Below are positions 21,445-32,002 of a stretch of 64,000 nt of DNA, one piece after another. The position numbers were made by a program, and so were the translations under genes. The first letter of the stretch is position 1; the number at the start of each line of letters is the position of its first letter. Source of the DNA: Odontocerum albicorne (lineage: Eukaryota; Arthropoda; Insecta; Trichoptera; Odontoceridae); NCBI GenBank assembly GCA_949825065.1, contig OX463842.1, positions 5,545,723 to 5,609,722 on the forward strand, written 5' to 3'. The notes under the pieces are model-generated. The model made no database searches and was not told the DNA's origin. It saw nothing but the letters and a program-made list of their open reading frames with translations.

Positions 21445-21509
21445 GGGGTGTATAGGAGAGAATCGGGGTGTAAAAAGGGTGTTTTGGGGTGTAAAGGGGC
21501 ATTTAGGGG
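21445..21509 (+). other. G-rich repeat, potential G-quadruplex
   Basis: Six runs of three or four Gs occur in 65 bases, mostly within the recurring motif GGGGTGTA. The last four (21477-21509) are separated by three loops of exactly 6 bases. This fits the sequence rule for an intramolecular G-quadruplex on the plus strand. Confidence 0.7.
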
Positions 21510-21940
21510 TGTAGGCAGTGGGTAGGCTTGATCCCGAATTACGGCTTTTTCTCTTAAGCCTATTTTTCGCAGCACTAACCAGAGAGAATGAAGCTGTATG
21601 GGTTTGCCTTTTTAAATCCAGGGCAAAATGGAAATGCCTTTGCTTAATTTTTTATATATTTTCTGTTGTTCGCGGCGAGATTATTCACATAAATCCCAAC
21701 GTACACAATCGAGATTTAATATTCTCGAAAAGAAATGAGTCGGTGAAAATGAAACACGGCCAACTCCATCAAATGCCTTTTAAGGAAAAGTGAATTAAAC
21801 AATTCTTTTAAACATATCGTACAACTTATACATTTTTGTATGAATTTATGCGAACTTTATTTGTACTTTTCACTGTCGTGGAGTAATCTTTTCCAATTAA
21901 CCAGAAAGGTGTTAAAAAGCCTCAAACTTTTTTTTCAAAT
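21510..21940. other. Unassigned sequence with a 91-codon frame
   Basis: A plus-strand frame at 21518-21793 begins LDPELRLFLLSLFFAALTRE but has no domain or splice context I can defend. A SINE1 tail fragment in minus orientation lies at 21880-21930. Confidence 0.3.
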
Positions 21941-21951
21941 AAAATCTGAAT

Positions 21952-22634
21952 CTTCTTATCAGTGTCATGTCAGGTCCCCCCAACATTGAATATCACCTGA
22001 GAGTAGGTATCTTTGTCCCCGGTAGCCCGAAAAAGATCCCTAACGCTCCTTATACCAGTCCAATCACGTATATTGCGGAGCCAGGAGATTTGCCTCCTGC
22101 CAATACCTCTTCGACCCTCTATTTTTCCTTGGATTATCAGGTGCAGAAATTTGTACTTTGCTCCTCTAAGTACATGACCCAAATAGGACACCTTCCGGAT
22201 TTTAATATTAGTCAGCAACTCTCTATCAACTTTGGATCTTTGAAGAACCCTTGTGTTGTTGCTGACCATATCCGTCCAGGGTATCCGTAGCATTCTCCGG
22301 TGCATCCACATTTCGAATGCTTGTAGTCGGTTCATACTACAAACTTTGAGGGTCCATGATTCCACTCCATGCAATAACTGTGACCAAACGTAGCATTTGA
22401 CTAACCGTTGTCGAAATTTTAATTTTATATTATCATCACAGAATACGCTTCTCATTTTATTAAAAGTCGCACGAGATGATTCGATTCTGCACTTGACTTC
22501 GGTTTCTGGGTCGAGGTCTTCCACTAGGATACTTCCGAGGTATTTAATTTTTTTCACTCTCTCTATATCAGCACCGTTCAATGTAAGACGTGCTCCTGCG
22601 TGATCCTGCCGGCGAAACACCATGAACTTAGTTG
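21952..22634 (-). mobile_element. LINE-B, longest copy in the window
   Basis: The minus-strand insert has flanks AAAATCTGAAT (21941-21951) and AAAATCTAAAT (22635-22645), an 11-bp duplication with one mismatch. It carries 217 open codons and a short UTR ending CCTGACATGACACTGATAAG. It is 5'-truncated. Confidence 0.85.
21970..22623 (-). pseudogene. LINE-B ORF2 C-terminal region, open
   Basis: The 217 residues have no internal stop: GADIERVKKIKYLGSILVED, then RQRLVKCYVWSQLLHGVESW, FEMWMHRRMLRIPWTD, ELLTNIKIRKVSYLGHVLRG, EGRRGIGRRQISWLRNIRDW and the end IFNVGGT. It corresponds to the thumb and C-terminal region after the polymerase palm of a non-LTR retrotransposon. The KYLGSIL and KCYVWS-LL-GVESWT blocks are highly conserved in arthropod copies. 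No YxDD or endonuclease is present. The full frame implies a relatively young copy. Confidence 0.85.
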
Positions 22635-22767
22635 AAAATCTAAATATAAAAGGAAATCAAACTCATAATCCCCGAATTTAAAGACAGGGTCTAAAAAACT
22701 AGGCTTTATACGTTGGTAAAATTTAAAGAAAGGCGACTATTGTATATTTACTAAAAGAATCTTCTTC

Positions 22768-23508
22768 AAAGGTACATACATAGATGTGATTTTTTTAAGC
22801 AAACATTTCAAACAATATAAAATCGATTGTACGAACGTCCATGTGTAACACAATAGAAGTTATCATGAAGAAAAAAGATGAATTAATTTTATTTTAAAGG
22901 TACATACATAGATGTGATTTTTTTAAGCAATCATCTCAAACAATATAAAATCGATTGTACGAACGTCCATGTGTAACAATAGAAGTTATGAAGAAAAAAG
23001 ATGAATTAATTTTACAAAGGTACATACACAGATGTGATTTTTTTAAGCGATCATCTCAAACAATATAAAATCGATTGTACGAATGTCCGTGTGTAACAAT
23101 AGAAGTTATCATGAAGAAAAAAGATGAATTAATTTTACAAAGGTACATACATAGATGTGATTTTTTTAAGCAATCATCTCAAACAATATAAAATCGATTG
23201 TACGAATGTCCATGTGTAACAATAGAAGTTATCATGCAGAAAAAAAATGAATTAATTTTATTTTAAAGGTACATACATAGATGTGATTTTTTTAAGCAAT
23301 CATCTCAAACATATAAAATCGATTGTACGAACGTCCATGTGTAACAATAGAAGTTATCATGAAGAAAAAAGATGAATTAATTTTACAAAGGTACATTCAT
23401 AGATGTGATTTTTTAAGCAATCATCTCAAACAATATAAAATCGATTATACGAACGTCCGTGTGTAACAATAGAAGTTATCATGAAGAAAAAAGATGAATT
23501 AATTTTAA
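22768..23508. repeat. About 123-bp tandem repeat, 6 copies
   Basis: Units start at GGTACATACATAGATGTGAT (22771, 22899, 23019, 23142, 23268, 23390), so lengths range from 120 to 128 bp. Differences are mostly small indels (TTTTATTTTA versus TTTTACAAA, loss of ATC). The right edge lies against a LINE-A copy. Confidence 0.95.
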
Positions 23509-23514
23509 ATAGTA

Positions 23515-23978
23515 ATGTTTAAATTTTTTAGCGTCTTTCCGATCATGGACTTGCGTTACGCTCTATCAGAGATTGTTTATTGGTCTTTCCTGTTCACCGC
23601 TCTTATTTTTTTTACGTCGTCCTTTACTGTCCATGCAGTGAGACTCTGGACCCAGTTAACAAACCTATGCTAGACTCGCTCCATTCTAGGCATGCTTTAA
23701 GGAGCGATTGAAAAAAACTCTTAATTTCTAGTCAGTAATAAAACCTGTTTCATTTTTTATTTTTCTGTCTTCTGCACCATATTTTCCTTTGATTGATGCT
23801 ATCCCAGTTTTACTTAAATGTGTCCATAAATTTCATTAACATGAAGAATCTTTTGAATATTTTTGGCGTCCATGTAAATTGCTTTATTTATTTTTGCCTG
23901 ATTGGCTGGAAGAAATTGCCGCCTGGCAAAAAGCCCACCAGATTGTATTAGCAATGAAGTGTTAAGTAAATAAATAAA
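23515..23978 (+). mobile_element. LINE-A 3' end
   Basis: Starts at AGCGTCTTTCCGATCATGG (coding SDHGLALRS region) and shows the RSYFF and AVRLW blocks with frame breaks. The UTR has GATTGGCTGGAAGAAATTGC and GGCAAAAAGCCCACCAG, and the tail is GTTAAGTAAATAAATAAATA. The copy is complete at its 3' end. Confidence 0.8.
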
Positions 23979-24118
23979 TAACAAATAATTAAATTACTGT
24001 CGTGGTTACTGCTTAATTCAAGAAATAAGAATTGACTATTTGCAACCCGTGAAATATTCAAGGAAGTAAAACAAATTCTACATTTATTAAAATACAAAAT
24101 CATAAATGTAAAATTTAT

Positions 24119-24342
24119 TTATATATATATATATATATATATNNNNNNNNNNNNNNNNNNNNNNNNNNNNNNNNNNNNNNNNNNNNNNNNNNNNNNNNNN
24201 NNNNNNNNNNNNNNNNNNNNNNNNNNNNNNNNNNNNNNNNNNNNNNNNNNNNNNNNNNNNNNNNNNNNNNNNNNNNNNNNNNNNNNNNNNNNNNNNNNNN
24301 NNNNNNNNNNNNNNNNNNNNNNNNNNNNNNNNNNNNNNNNNN
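24119..24342. other. Assembly gap of 200 N after a (TA)n run
   Basis: A TA run (24119-24142) leads directly into exactly 200 N (24143-24342). The round length suggests a placeholder, and the true length is unknown. The frame that spans it is an artefact. Confidence 0.98.
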
Positions 24343-24352
24343 TTTGTTTTAA

Positions 24353-24871
24353 CCCTTTAAGGCGCAAATTTTTATATTGAGATATTGAGTTTTTTGTGGA
24401 ATAAATGATTAATGTTATGTGTATCAAATTATGTGTATCAAATTAACTTTATTTCTTCGAAAATGTGTCAATTTTTTTTTTAATGAGATGGTCGCATATG
24501 AGACCTGTGCCCATTTCAGGGGTCATGTCAGTGGTCGCAAAGTGACCAATGAATATTTAGGTAATAATATCTAAGTTTAGGTTGTATTAGGAAATAAAAT
24601 TCTTATATGAGATATAATGAATGGTGATTTATTTATAATACCTATTTACATTTTAGACAATTAATTGACCAGATGTTTAGATCGTTGCTACTGAAAATGC
24701 AGCTAGCTTCATGACGATCGGTCTTTAATAAGACTTCTGCCCATCCACTACATTTGCGAATTTGACGTTTGTGTTACTTAAAAATGTTTCATTAAGAAAA
24801 TAAATCCTTATAAGTATAACCATTAGGGTGGTCGCACATGCGACCGAATTCTGCTTATGCTCGTTAAAGGG
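24353..24871. mobile_element. piggyBac-type MITE
   Basis: A 519-bp segment is bounded by TTAA on both sides (24349-24352 and 24872-24875), the piggyBac target site. It begins CCCTTTAAGGCGCA and ends with the inverted CGTTAAAGGG. Inside are two palindromic motifs, GGTCGCATATGAGACC and GGTCGCACATGCGACC. It has no coding capacity, so it is a non-autonomous derivative. Confidence 0.8.
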
Positions 24872-25189
24872 TTAAAAGTCATAAAAAATATTATATACGA
24901 GTATAATACAAACCATGATATAAAAATGCTAATAAAAAATATTTAAAAAACTAGGAAATATATAATAATTCAAAGTTTTATAAATCAATCGAGTTTTATT
25001 TTTAAAGAAACGAAATGAAAGTCTTTCCAATATCCACGATATAACGTGAACTTGACGCGAGATTCATATCACACGTCTCACTTATGTACACAAGTATTAT
25101 ATTCCTACAGTATATCCACTATCTATCTTCTCACATAAGTATTATATTCCTTCATCCATACATATCGATAAAGCATTTGAGAGAACTCA

Positions 25190-25440
25190 TATATTCCGGC
25201 AGTATTTCATGCGGGAGCGAATGTGCGTTCTCGTCGCCTTGTCTTTCATACGAGACTCCTGAGCGCTCGGTTCAAACTCACTAATGATACCTACCAACTG
25301 CCAGCCTGGCGTAGAGGCGACACGCTCCGCGTAGCTCGACAAAGGGCAACCGTTGCGATATCAACTCAACCGCTCTCCCGTGTCAGTCTATAGCCGACCG
25401 CTGAACGAAGCGGCCGTGTCGTCGGGTTGTTCTCCCTTAA
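25190..25440 (+). promoter_or_regulatory. GC-richer promoter region with Inr and DPE-like motif
   Basis: A GC-richer block stands out in AT-rich sequence. It contains TGTCAGTCT, an arthropod initiator (TCAGTC) with A at 25385. At +28 to +34 lies GGCCGTG, six of seven matches to the downstream promoter element RGWCGTG. No TATA box is at -30. A candidate transcription start at 25385, plus strand, is inferred for the gene whose first coding exon is at 26354. An intervening 5' UTR intron would be needed. Confidence 0.45.
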
Positions 25441-26215
25441 TATAAATTTAATCGTAATATACGCGAATACATAAGGCATTTCGTTTCAAATACATTTAGC
25501 GTTATTTATTTATATCGATCTACTCTTTATGAAGGATTCTGTTTTAATTATTAATTTTAATAAGGTTTTTTATGTTAATTGTTACTTATTGTGCGGGTGA
25601 CCTTTTAAAAAAAAGGGAGCTTTTTTAAAAGCTCTCGTTTCGGAGTGTGTATATTCGTTTGGGAAAACAATAGCACGATTATTTTTGTTTTATCAAAAAG
25701 TGTGTCCCGCATTTACTATGTTATATGCACGTGCATGTCTCGACTGTTTGACATTTGAGTACGTTGATAAGGTTATGTTGTGAAAAGGTGATTACAATTC
25801 ACGTGGATAACTGTTTAAAAGGAAAAAAAAACATCATATACTTAACACATATTTATCCTTTATTTTATGTGTAAATTTAAAATATATACATATTTTATTA
25901 AAAACAGACCAAATATTTTCTAGTCTTGAAATTAAAAATATATGCACATATAATAACCAAAGACGAAAACTACAAAAATATTATAGTTAAAAAATATAAG
26001 ATTTGTTTTAAAAGATCTGTTACATATAACAATTCGTTTTACCAAAAAATATGATCTATAAACATTTTTAGCGGTTGCAATTCACAAATAATACAGAAAC
26101 AATATATTTTATTTTCAAGAAAAATTTAAAAGTGACAGTTGAAATTAAAATTAATGATCAAAATTTTACATATTTAAAAATATTGCGAAGTGACAGAAGA
26201 TTATCTCTGGTCGAA

Positions 26216-26353
26216 TGGTGTCAGCAGTGCTGGGTGAACTAATTGTAGTCTTTGTATCGGTAACCTGATAGGACGGAAGTAGCAGTCCCGCCTGGGATGT
26301 GAACCGGGGATCCCGATCAGGAGAATAAGAGTGACACAGGAAGCGGAAGCACC
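26216..26353 (+). promoter_or_regulatory. 5' UTR with a minimal AUG-stop uORF
   Basis: The 140 bases before the start codon are again GC-richer than their surroundings. ATG TGA at 26297-26302 is a start codon followed at once by a stop, 51 bases before the main start. Such elements are known to stall or reduce initiation downstream. Possible splice acceptors ending TCAG (near 26223) or ACAG lie at its left edge. Confidence 0.4.
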
Positions 26354-26399
26354 ATGGCGGCCGCAGTCACGGTCATTGTCGCCCTTAACCTGCTCTTAG
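26354..26399 (+). CDS. First coding exon of a secreted or membrane protein
   Basis: ATG in a strong context (GCACCATGG) opens MAAAVTVIVALNLLL, an n-region plus hydrophobic core of a signal peptide. After 15 codons and one base the sequence meets G|GTGAGT, an excellent splice donor at 26400. Phase-1 introns directly after the signal peptide are common in genes for secreted and immunoglobulin-superfamily proteins. Codon and base use (GCGGCCGCAGTC) is GC-rich, unlike the flanks. The remaining exons are not visible in the 37 kb to the right, so the product cannot be named. If the donor were ignored, the frame would stop soon after. Confidence 0.6.
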
Positions 26400-28339
26400 G
26401 TGAGTTACTCTGATCAACAAGTATTTTGAATGTGTTGCAGGACATTAAAAAAAAAGGATAAATATTGTTATAAATTTTACATTAAATTAAATGTCACAGT
26501 TTATTTTGGTAAATTTGTGGATAAATTGAGGTTTGAACTTCTTAAAGGTATTTTTGATGTAACATCCGTTTCAAAGGGAAGAATGAATGATCATTATTTC
26601 AATTATTATTTTTAGAATTATATCTATTTAAAAAAATAGTTTGATTTAATTAAACAAAAAATAATATCAAATAATATATAATTAAGATACGAAATGTTAT
26701 GGTTTATACTTCTTATCATAAAAAAATAAAATATATTAGTATGAGTTGTAGAAATAAAAAAACTGTTATCTAAACCAAGTCGTAATATAAATTTTTTTTT
26801 CAAGTGTACACTGTAAAACACTGGACATTGAAAACATAATTATTAAAGAGAGTGTTTTGGTCACAGAAACGTTTAACAATATAGTATATGTCAGGTATTG
26901 TTTTTTTTTGGAATAATCGTTTTATTGGCTGGAAGTTATCCATTTTTTGCATATTGGCGCCCAGGATTCGGTTTAAGTGGGTTATAAACTGTGGTTTATA
27001 CTGTTCATATGTAAATTGAACGTTTTTTTTCTTCAATTTTATGGCACATTGCAGTGTGGTCTGTTTTTTTTTTCGCCAAATTATTTTTTTTGTACATCAG
27101 AAATATTTAAAAAATACCAACACTGATAAATATGATCCTCACTCGTAATTTTATACTAAACTTGAAATTCTAATTGTGAATCTGTTAATTGAATACGAGT
27201 TCTATCAGTCTTAAAATGCTACCAGTCTTAAAATAAAATTGGGTTCCAACGAATTGAGTTTCAGGTTAAAAATTAATACACAAGTAACATTGTTTACATA
27301 ATTTGTTCATTAATTGGTTTATAAAAAAACATCAACTTATTTTGTCATAATTAACTAACATCTATCATTTGTTATTCGAGAACTTACATGCCCATTTTTG
27401 CTAACGTCAACACTATGTGTACATTGTGTACATGTGCATTTTTGTTAACGTCAACACTTGACCAATCTTTTTTAATGCACAATATAAAACAGTGACAACG
27501 AAAAATACGGATGCCCTCGGATTCTTGTAACAATTTTAAATATTCCTTTAGGAATTTGAAATATTGGCAGTATAAGTTATTTTGACTTTGTGTCATTATA
27601 ATTTTTAGAATCTACAAGTCATCGCGATTTCGCGTGGGGTAATTTAAGACCTCTTTATTGTATATCATATCTTTTCAATATACATACTTTGACAACAAAT
27701 GATCATTCAACTTAAAATATTGACTGAGAAATTTGGAAGAGCAGCAGTAAAAAATTCACTGCTCTTCTAGGCCCCCTTTTTAAATGTCTTTACTGTTTTA
27801 TATAATAAATGTTATTAAAAATGTCATAATAATAAATGCTAATAAAAATGTAAAAAATACGTCAAGACAGTTCTGAGAAAAATACATGAACTGATAATAA
27901 ATATGACTTGATTATTGATACTTGAAACAAACAAATTTTAATATTACTGTAGTATTAAATATTTTCTCAGAAAATTATAGATTTTTTAATAAGTTTAATT
28001 GTGGTAATATTTGAAAAAATTAATATTTAATTAAAACAACAAATAAATACCTTTTTTGCGGAAATGATCTAACTTTATTTATCCATTATACTCAAAATTG
28101 ATATTTTATCTTGACCTTGGGAGTACTTTTATGACCAAATTTGTAATTTGATATCTCAAGCAAAAATTTATTTGCTCTAAGAACCTTTGTGTTCATTCAG
28201 TCGAGCACGATCGACATCGTTACAATTTCAATTTCTTCACTCCTTATTTTAATCAACGTCATTCCTTCTCAAGGTGGTTACACCTCGACTGCGAAAAAAT
28301 TTCATCACATAATTAAATTGAATATGTTACTATCACATA
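26400..28339 (+). other. Probable start of a long intron, no features
   Basis: Starts with GTGAGTTACTCTG. The rest is strongly AT-rich with poly-T and poly-A runs and no repeat-family matches. It is the longest mobile-element-free stretch in the window. Confidence 0.45.
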
Positions 28340-28440
28340 TCGGATGATCTACAACCATCGTCTTACCTTGGTAAGTTTTCTTACCAAAGATGTTATTCTG
28401 AACATATTCAGATGCGAGGAAGTACCCAATCTAATGGCCG
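28340..28440 (+). mobile_element. S2-type 3' tail fragment
   Basis: TTTTCTTACCAAAGATGTTA, CTGAACATATTCAGATGCG and AGTACCCAATCTAATGGCCG match the S2 tail at 58570-58650. Confidence 0.55.
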
Positions 28441-28504
28441 CAGCCACTTCTTTATCCATGCTTTCATTGAACTTATATATATTTATTTCGTAATATTTTT
28501 AATT

Positions 28505-28575
28505 TTTTAATGATAGCGGGTTCAAGCCCCGAGTTGGAGCGCCCTTCAGGAGAGTCTGCTCTCTAAACGGCGTTT
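28505..28575 (+). mobile_element. S3 tRNA-like fragment
   Basis: ATAGCGGGTTCAAGCCCCGA, then GGAGCGCC and GAGAGTCTGCTCTCTAAACG. The first block is an intact B box. The second block recurs at 61230-61262. Confidence 0.5.
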
Positions 28576-28857
28576 ATGAATTGTCCCTTTATAATCATCA
28601 TTATTATCCAGCCATTTTAAAACGGTCTCATTCACCTATCGGATCGTTGAAATAAACTTTACTTCTTAGATTGGTTTCTTGCACGCAATATAAAAAGATG
28701 TCCTGGCAAGTGCAGCGTAAATAATTCATTTATTTTGTATTCATTAGTTTCCCCATACTCGTTGGAACACTCTTTGTTCAACTTTTGTTTCCACATACTA
28801 TTGTCAAAACTTGAACTGTATATTCTGTTGCGCTTAAGTGTATCGTTTTACAGTTTC

Positions 28858-29030
28858 GTTGTATACAGTACAACCTAACGAGTTTAATGCTATATGAAAG
28901 TCGCTTCCAACCACTAGAAAAGTGTAAACAAGCCTCAAGGATAAATCAAATTGAAACTCTTTTTAAATTATCTGGATACCAACACAAATTGAGCCCACGA
29001 TCGCTGTGCTGGGAGACATGAATCCTATTT
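28858..29030 (-). mobile_element. SINE1 copy, decayed
   Basis: From the left, the reversed tail (TGTATACAGTACAACC, TCGCTTCCAACCA) runs into a decayed body and a head with box B lost (ACACAAATTGAGCCCACG). Confidence 0.55.
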
Positions 29031-29040
29031 AAAAATTAAT

Positions 29041-29277
29041 GTGTTCATAGATTTGTTTTTGTGTAATCAAAAATCGGAAAGAAGTATCGATTTATTTTCT
29101 CATCCTAAATGTCCTCAATGTGATACAGACAAAAACCTAGTTTCCTGGGGACATGACAAATGAAAGGCAACACACCCAGATTCATTAAAATTGTATGTCC
29201 AAATTAAATTATCTGATGTTTTTTGGCAAATTATGTACATTACTTGTCATGTGTAAAATAAATAAATAAATAGTTGC
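29041..29277 (+). mobile_element. LINE-E 3' UTR, truncated
   Basis: Begins in the GTGTAATCAAAAATCGGAAA block and ends with TGTAAAATAAATAAATAAAT. Closely similar to 575-778. Confidence 0.8.
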
Positions 29278-29321
29278 TTACATGGATTTTGCTAGAGAAT
29301 TGTTCTCATAGCTTTTATAAA

Positions 29322-29535
29322 CGACGAACTCCGTGGTTTAGTTGGTATGTCATCTATTTTCCAGCTCAGAGTTTGCGGATTCGATTCCCGTTGCAACCCA
29401 GATTTTTTCAATAAAGATTTCAGTCTGGTCTTCACTTAGGGTCTCTTTAACATATTTTCGGTTGGTTGGAAGATATTGCAATAAACCTACCAAATTGTAC
29501 TGTATACAACGAAAGTGTAATAACTTGTATTGAGA
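29322..29535 (+). mobile_element. SINE1, best-preserved copy
   Basis: The tRNA-derived head has A box TGGTTTAGTTGGTATG and B box GGATTCGATTCCCG at tRNA-like spacing. The body runs CCCAGATTTTTTCAATAAAG to CTTCACTTAGGGTCTCTTTA. The tail is TTTCGGTTGGTTGGAAGATA, then CAATAAACCTACC and ACAACGAAAGTGTAATAA. The tail matches the LINE-A 3' end. Pol III would transcribe it from the internal promoter. Confidence 0.85.
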
Positions 29536-29744
29536 TTCTAAAACATTTGCATCCAATTCATAAATATTTAACTTTTAAGAAGTGTGACCAGGTTTCAGAG
29601 TTTAGAAACACTATTCAATGGCTTTAAATAAGACAGTAAAGGAATCCTCACGTTCTATCGAGATTATTTTTAGAGCATAAGGAACTCATTTTTTCCATAT
29701 CTATGAGAAATATATTATAATACTTTCTTTAAGATGACTGAGAT

Positions 29745-29870
29745 ACAAAACGCACGGAGAAAATCAACGATTATCGGATGAGGAGTAATTTCTTTGTGTA
29801 TCAACACACCACATCTCATTTTACACATCATTTGTGGTCTATTTGGTGAGATTGTGGCTCCCAGTTCCAC
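29745..29870 (+). repeat. Interspersed repeat, inverted partner at 33255-33370
   Basis: ATCGGATGAGGAG and GTATCAACACACCACATCTC match the reverse complement of 33280-33335 (GTGGTGTGTTGATATGCC, CATCGTCCGAT). The family is unknown and non-coding. Confidence 0.5.
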
Positions 29871-30400
29871 TTTGTTTCGCTTCCTTATCGTTGAACAAAT
29901 TGATTTTCTCTAGCCTTACCATTATTGTTTAGGAATTACTAATTTTATTGTGTAAAATCTGTCATATATTCAAAAGACTTTATGGATTATTTATGGTTGG
30001 GTGAAATTTCTGTAAAGCAATAAGCCCGCCAAATGTACCATGTACAAGTATAATCATGTACATAATGTGCTGCATTATTCTTCACTTCAAAGATTTAACA
30101 AATTATTTATGTTTTTATTAATCGCGAAATCAATTCTGTCCGTTCCAGCAAACGGTGACAAAGAACGGATTTACTGCAAATTGTTAGCTTCATCGGGATC
30201 TAAGCTTTAATTCATTGCTAAAGGTGACAGATCTCAGTGAGCCGTCTCAGGCACAGGTATTCAAGAAACATTCAGTTTTATTTCCGTGTAGACTGGGAAA
30301 TTTTCTCCTCACAAGTATTGCAATTTCGTCAAAGTTGGCAGCTAAAAATAAGTGAATAGTTCTGAATATGAAATAATATTCTAGGGTGCCTTTGTTTCCT

Positions 30401-30594
30401 TCTTCTTCCCAGTGTCATGTCAGGTCCCTTCAACGTTGAATATTACTAGACATCTTTGTCCCCGGCAGCCCGAAAAAGATCCCCGACTCTCCTTATACCA
30501 GTCCAATCACGTATATTGCGGAGCCAGGAGATTTGCCTCCTGCCAACACCTCTTCGACCCTCTATATTTGGCCTTGGATAATCAGGTGCAGTAA
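30401..30594 (-). mobile_element. LINE-B 3' end with 10-bp TSD
   Basis: The flanks repeat TTTGTTTCCT (30391-30400 and 30595-30604). The minus strand encodes EGRRGVGRRQISWLRNIRDW followed by a damaged end. It has a small deletion relative to the 21952-22634 copy. Confidence 0.85.
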
Positions 30595-30604
30595 TTTGTT
30601 TCCT

Positions 30605-31135
30605 AACCCTACGCAATCGAACTTGAAGATTCTGAAAAACCTGAACAGTGGAAGGCAAGCGTTTTACCATTAGGTCAGGTACATGGTTTGATTTTCTTAA
30701 ACGGTTTTACCTTTGAGACACATTACACACCCCAGTGAGTGTCCTTGATTTGACCTCTACCATTAAAAGGGGACTAGAGAAGTTTATTTAATGAGTATGC
30801 AGTCATTACAATACTACATTTTAAAATTAAAATGGCTTTGATGAATGTAAATTAGTTATTTAAGTTATGAAAGCATTGAATCTAAATTAAACATGGTTTT
30901 CATTGCATCTACGAGTAAATTAGATATGGTTTTCTTATGATTGTTGAGATTATGATGTGGTTGGGATTGAACAATATATGTGATAGCTTGGTATAAAAGT
31001 GTGTATAAGGATGTGAATGTAAAGTGTACATGTTTCAACTGAGTATCATAGTATTTAGGACATATACGAGTTTGTGTGTGAAATTTGCGAGTAAGAAATG
31101 AGAACACCTCGTCACAGACCTAGCCTAGTGAAACG
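30605..31135. other. Unassigned sequence
   Basis: AT-rich, with no coding or repeat-family support. A SINE1 tail relic lies just before this stretch, at 29975-30060. Confidence 0.35.
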
Positions 31136-31785
31136 GTTCTCTATACCCGAGTTTTGCCCAAAGGCAATATTTTATTTGGCTTTCATGACATACAATGGCG
31201 TGCCGAATTCAATAAAGGTAAAGGTAGGAAAACCATTTAGACAGTCGATCGGAGCGTGATTGTTATTGCGACAGGATTTTGAGTACTTGGGTTTTCAGGA
31301 TGAATGACGTGTGGAAAAGATTTGTGTGGGCTCGTGAGTGTGGGTTTCTTCTTGTTGTTTTAATTTTTGTGTTTCTGTATATTTTTGTTTTTTATTTTTA
31401 TTCTTATTATTGTGTGCTGTATATTGTAGGATGAATATTTTTGGTCTTTCTGGAGTGATGATGTGTGAGGAGTTTAATTTCGCATGATGTTCCCAGTTGT
31501 AATTGAGTGTCACTCTTTGTCAGGTTGATGAGAACGTGCAACGGGGTTTTTGTTTTTGTGTAATCAAAAATCGGAAAGAAGTATCGATTTATTTTTTCAT
31601 GCTAAATATCGTCAGTGAGATACAGGCAAAAGCCTAGTTTACTGGGGATACCACAAATGAAAGACAACAAACCCAGATCCATTATAATTGTATATCCAAA
31701 TTAAATAACCTGTTGTTTTTTCGCAAATTATGTATATTTCTTGTCATGTGTAATAATAAATAAATAAATAAAATAAATTTTATTG
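31136..31785 (+). mobile_element. LINE-E 3' end
   Basis: Matches 140-778 across the C-terminal coding piece (ACAATGGCGTGCCGA, GACAGTCGATCGGAGCG) and the whole UTR, including GGTCTTTCTGGAGTGATGATG. The tail is TAATAAATAAATAAATAAAA. One tryptophan codon is TGA here (GCGTGATTG). Confidence 0.82.
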
Positions 31786-32002
31786 TTCAACAGTAAAGTC
31801 GTGTTTTCTTAATAAATGAATTCTAAGTCATTGTTGCTTTTTATCGTATAATCATATTAAGAAGTGGTAGTTGTCAAATATAATTAGAAAAATATAAATG
31901 TTCTGTCACATTGATTATTAAATATTAACTATTAAGCTGTAACTATGACAACACCGAATGTTACATACGGACGTAAGTAAGTGCAATTGATTTTATGTTA
32001 GA
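31786..32002 (+). repeat. About 217-bp interspersed repeat, partner at 43010-43226
   Basis: TTATTGTTCAACAGTAAAGT through ACATACGGACGTAAGTAAGT to TTTTATGTT is repeated at 43010-43226 with few differences. The match begins right after the LINE-E tail here, but no LINE-E precedes the partner copy. Confidence 0.85.

Noticed and set aside
21518..21793. 91-codon plus frame starting with a hydrophobic segment
   Set aside because: No domain, no convincing start context or splice sites, and it is only modestly longer than chance.
24119..24427. 102-codon minus frame across the N stretch
   Set aside because: It exists only because N carries no stop codons.
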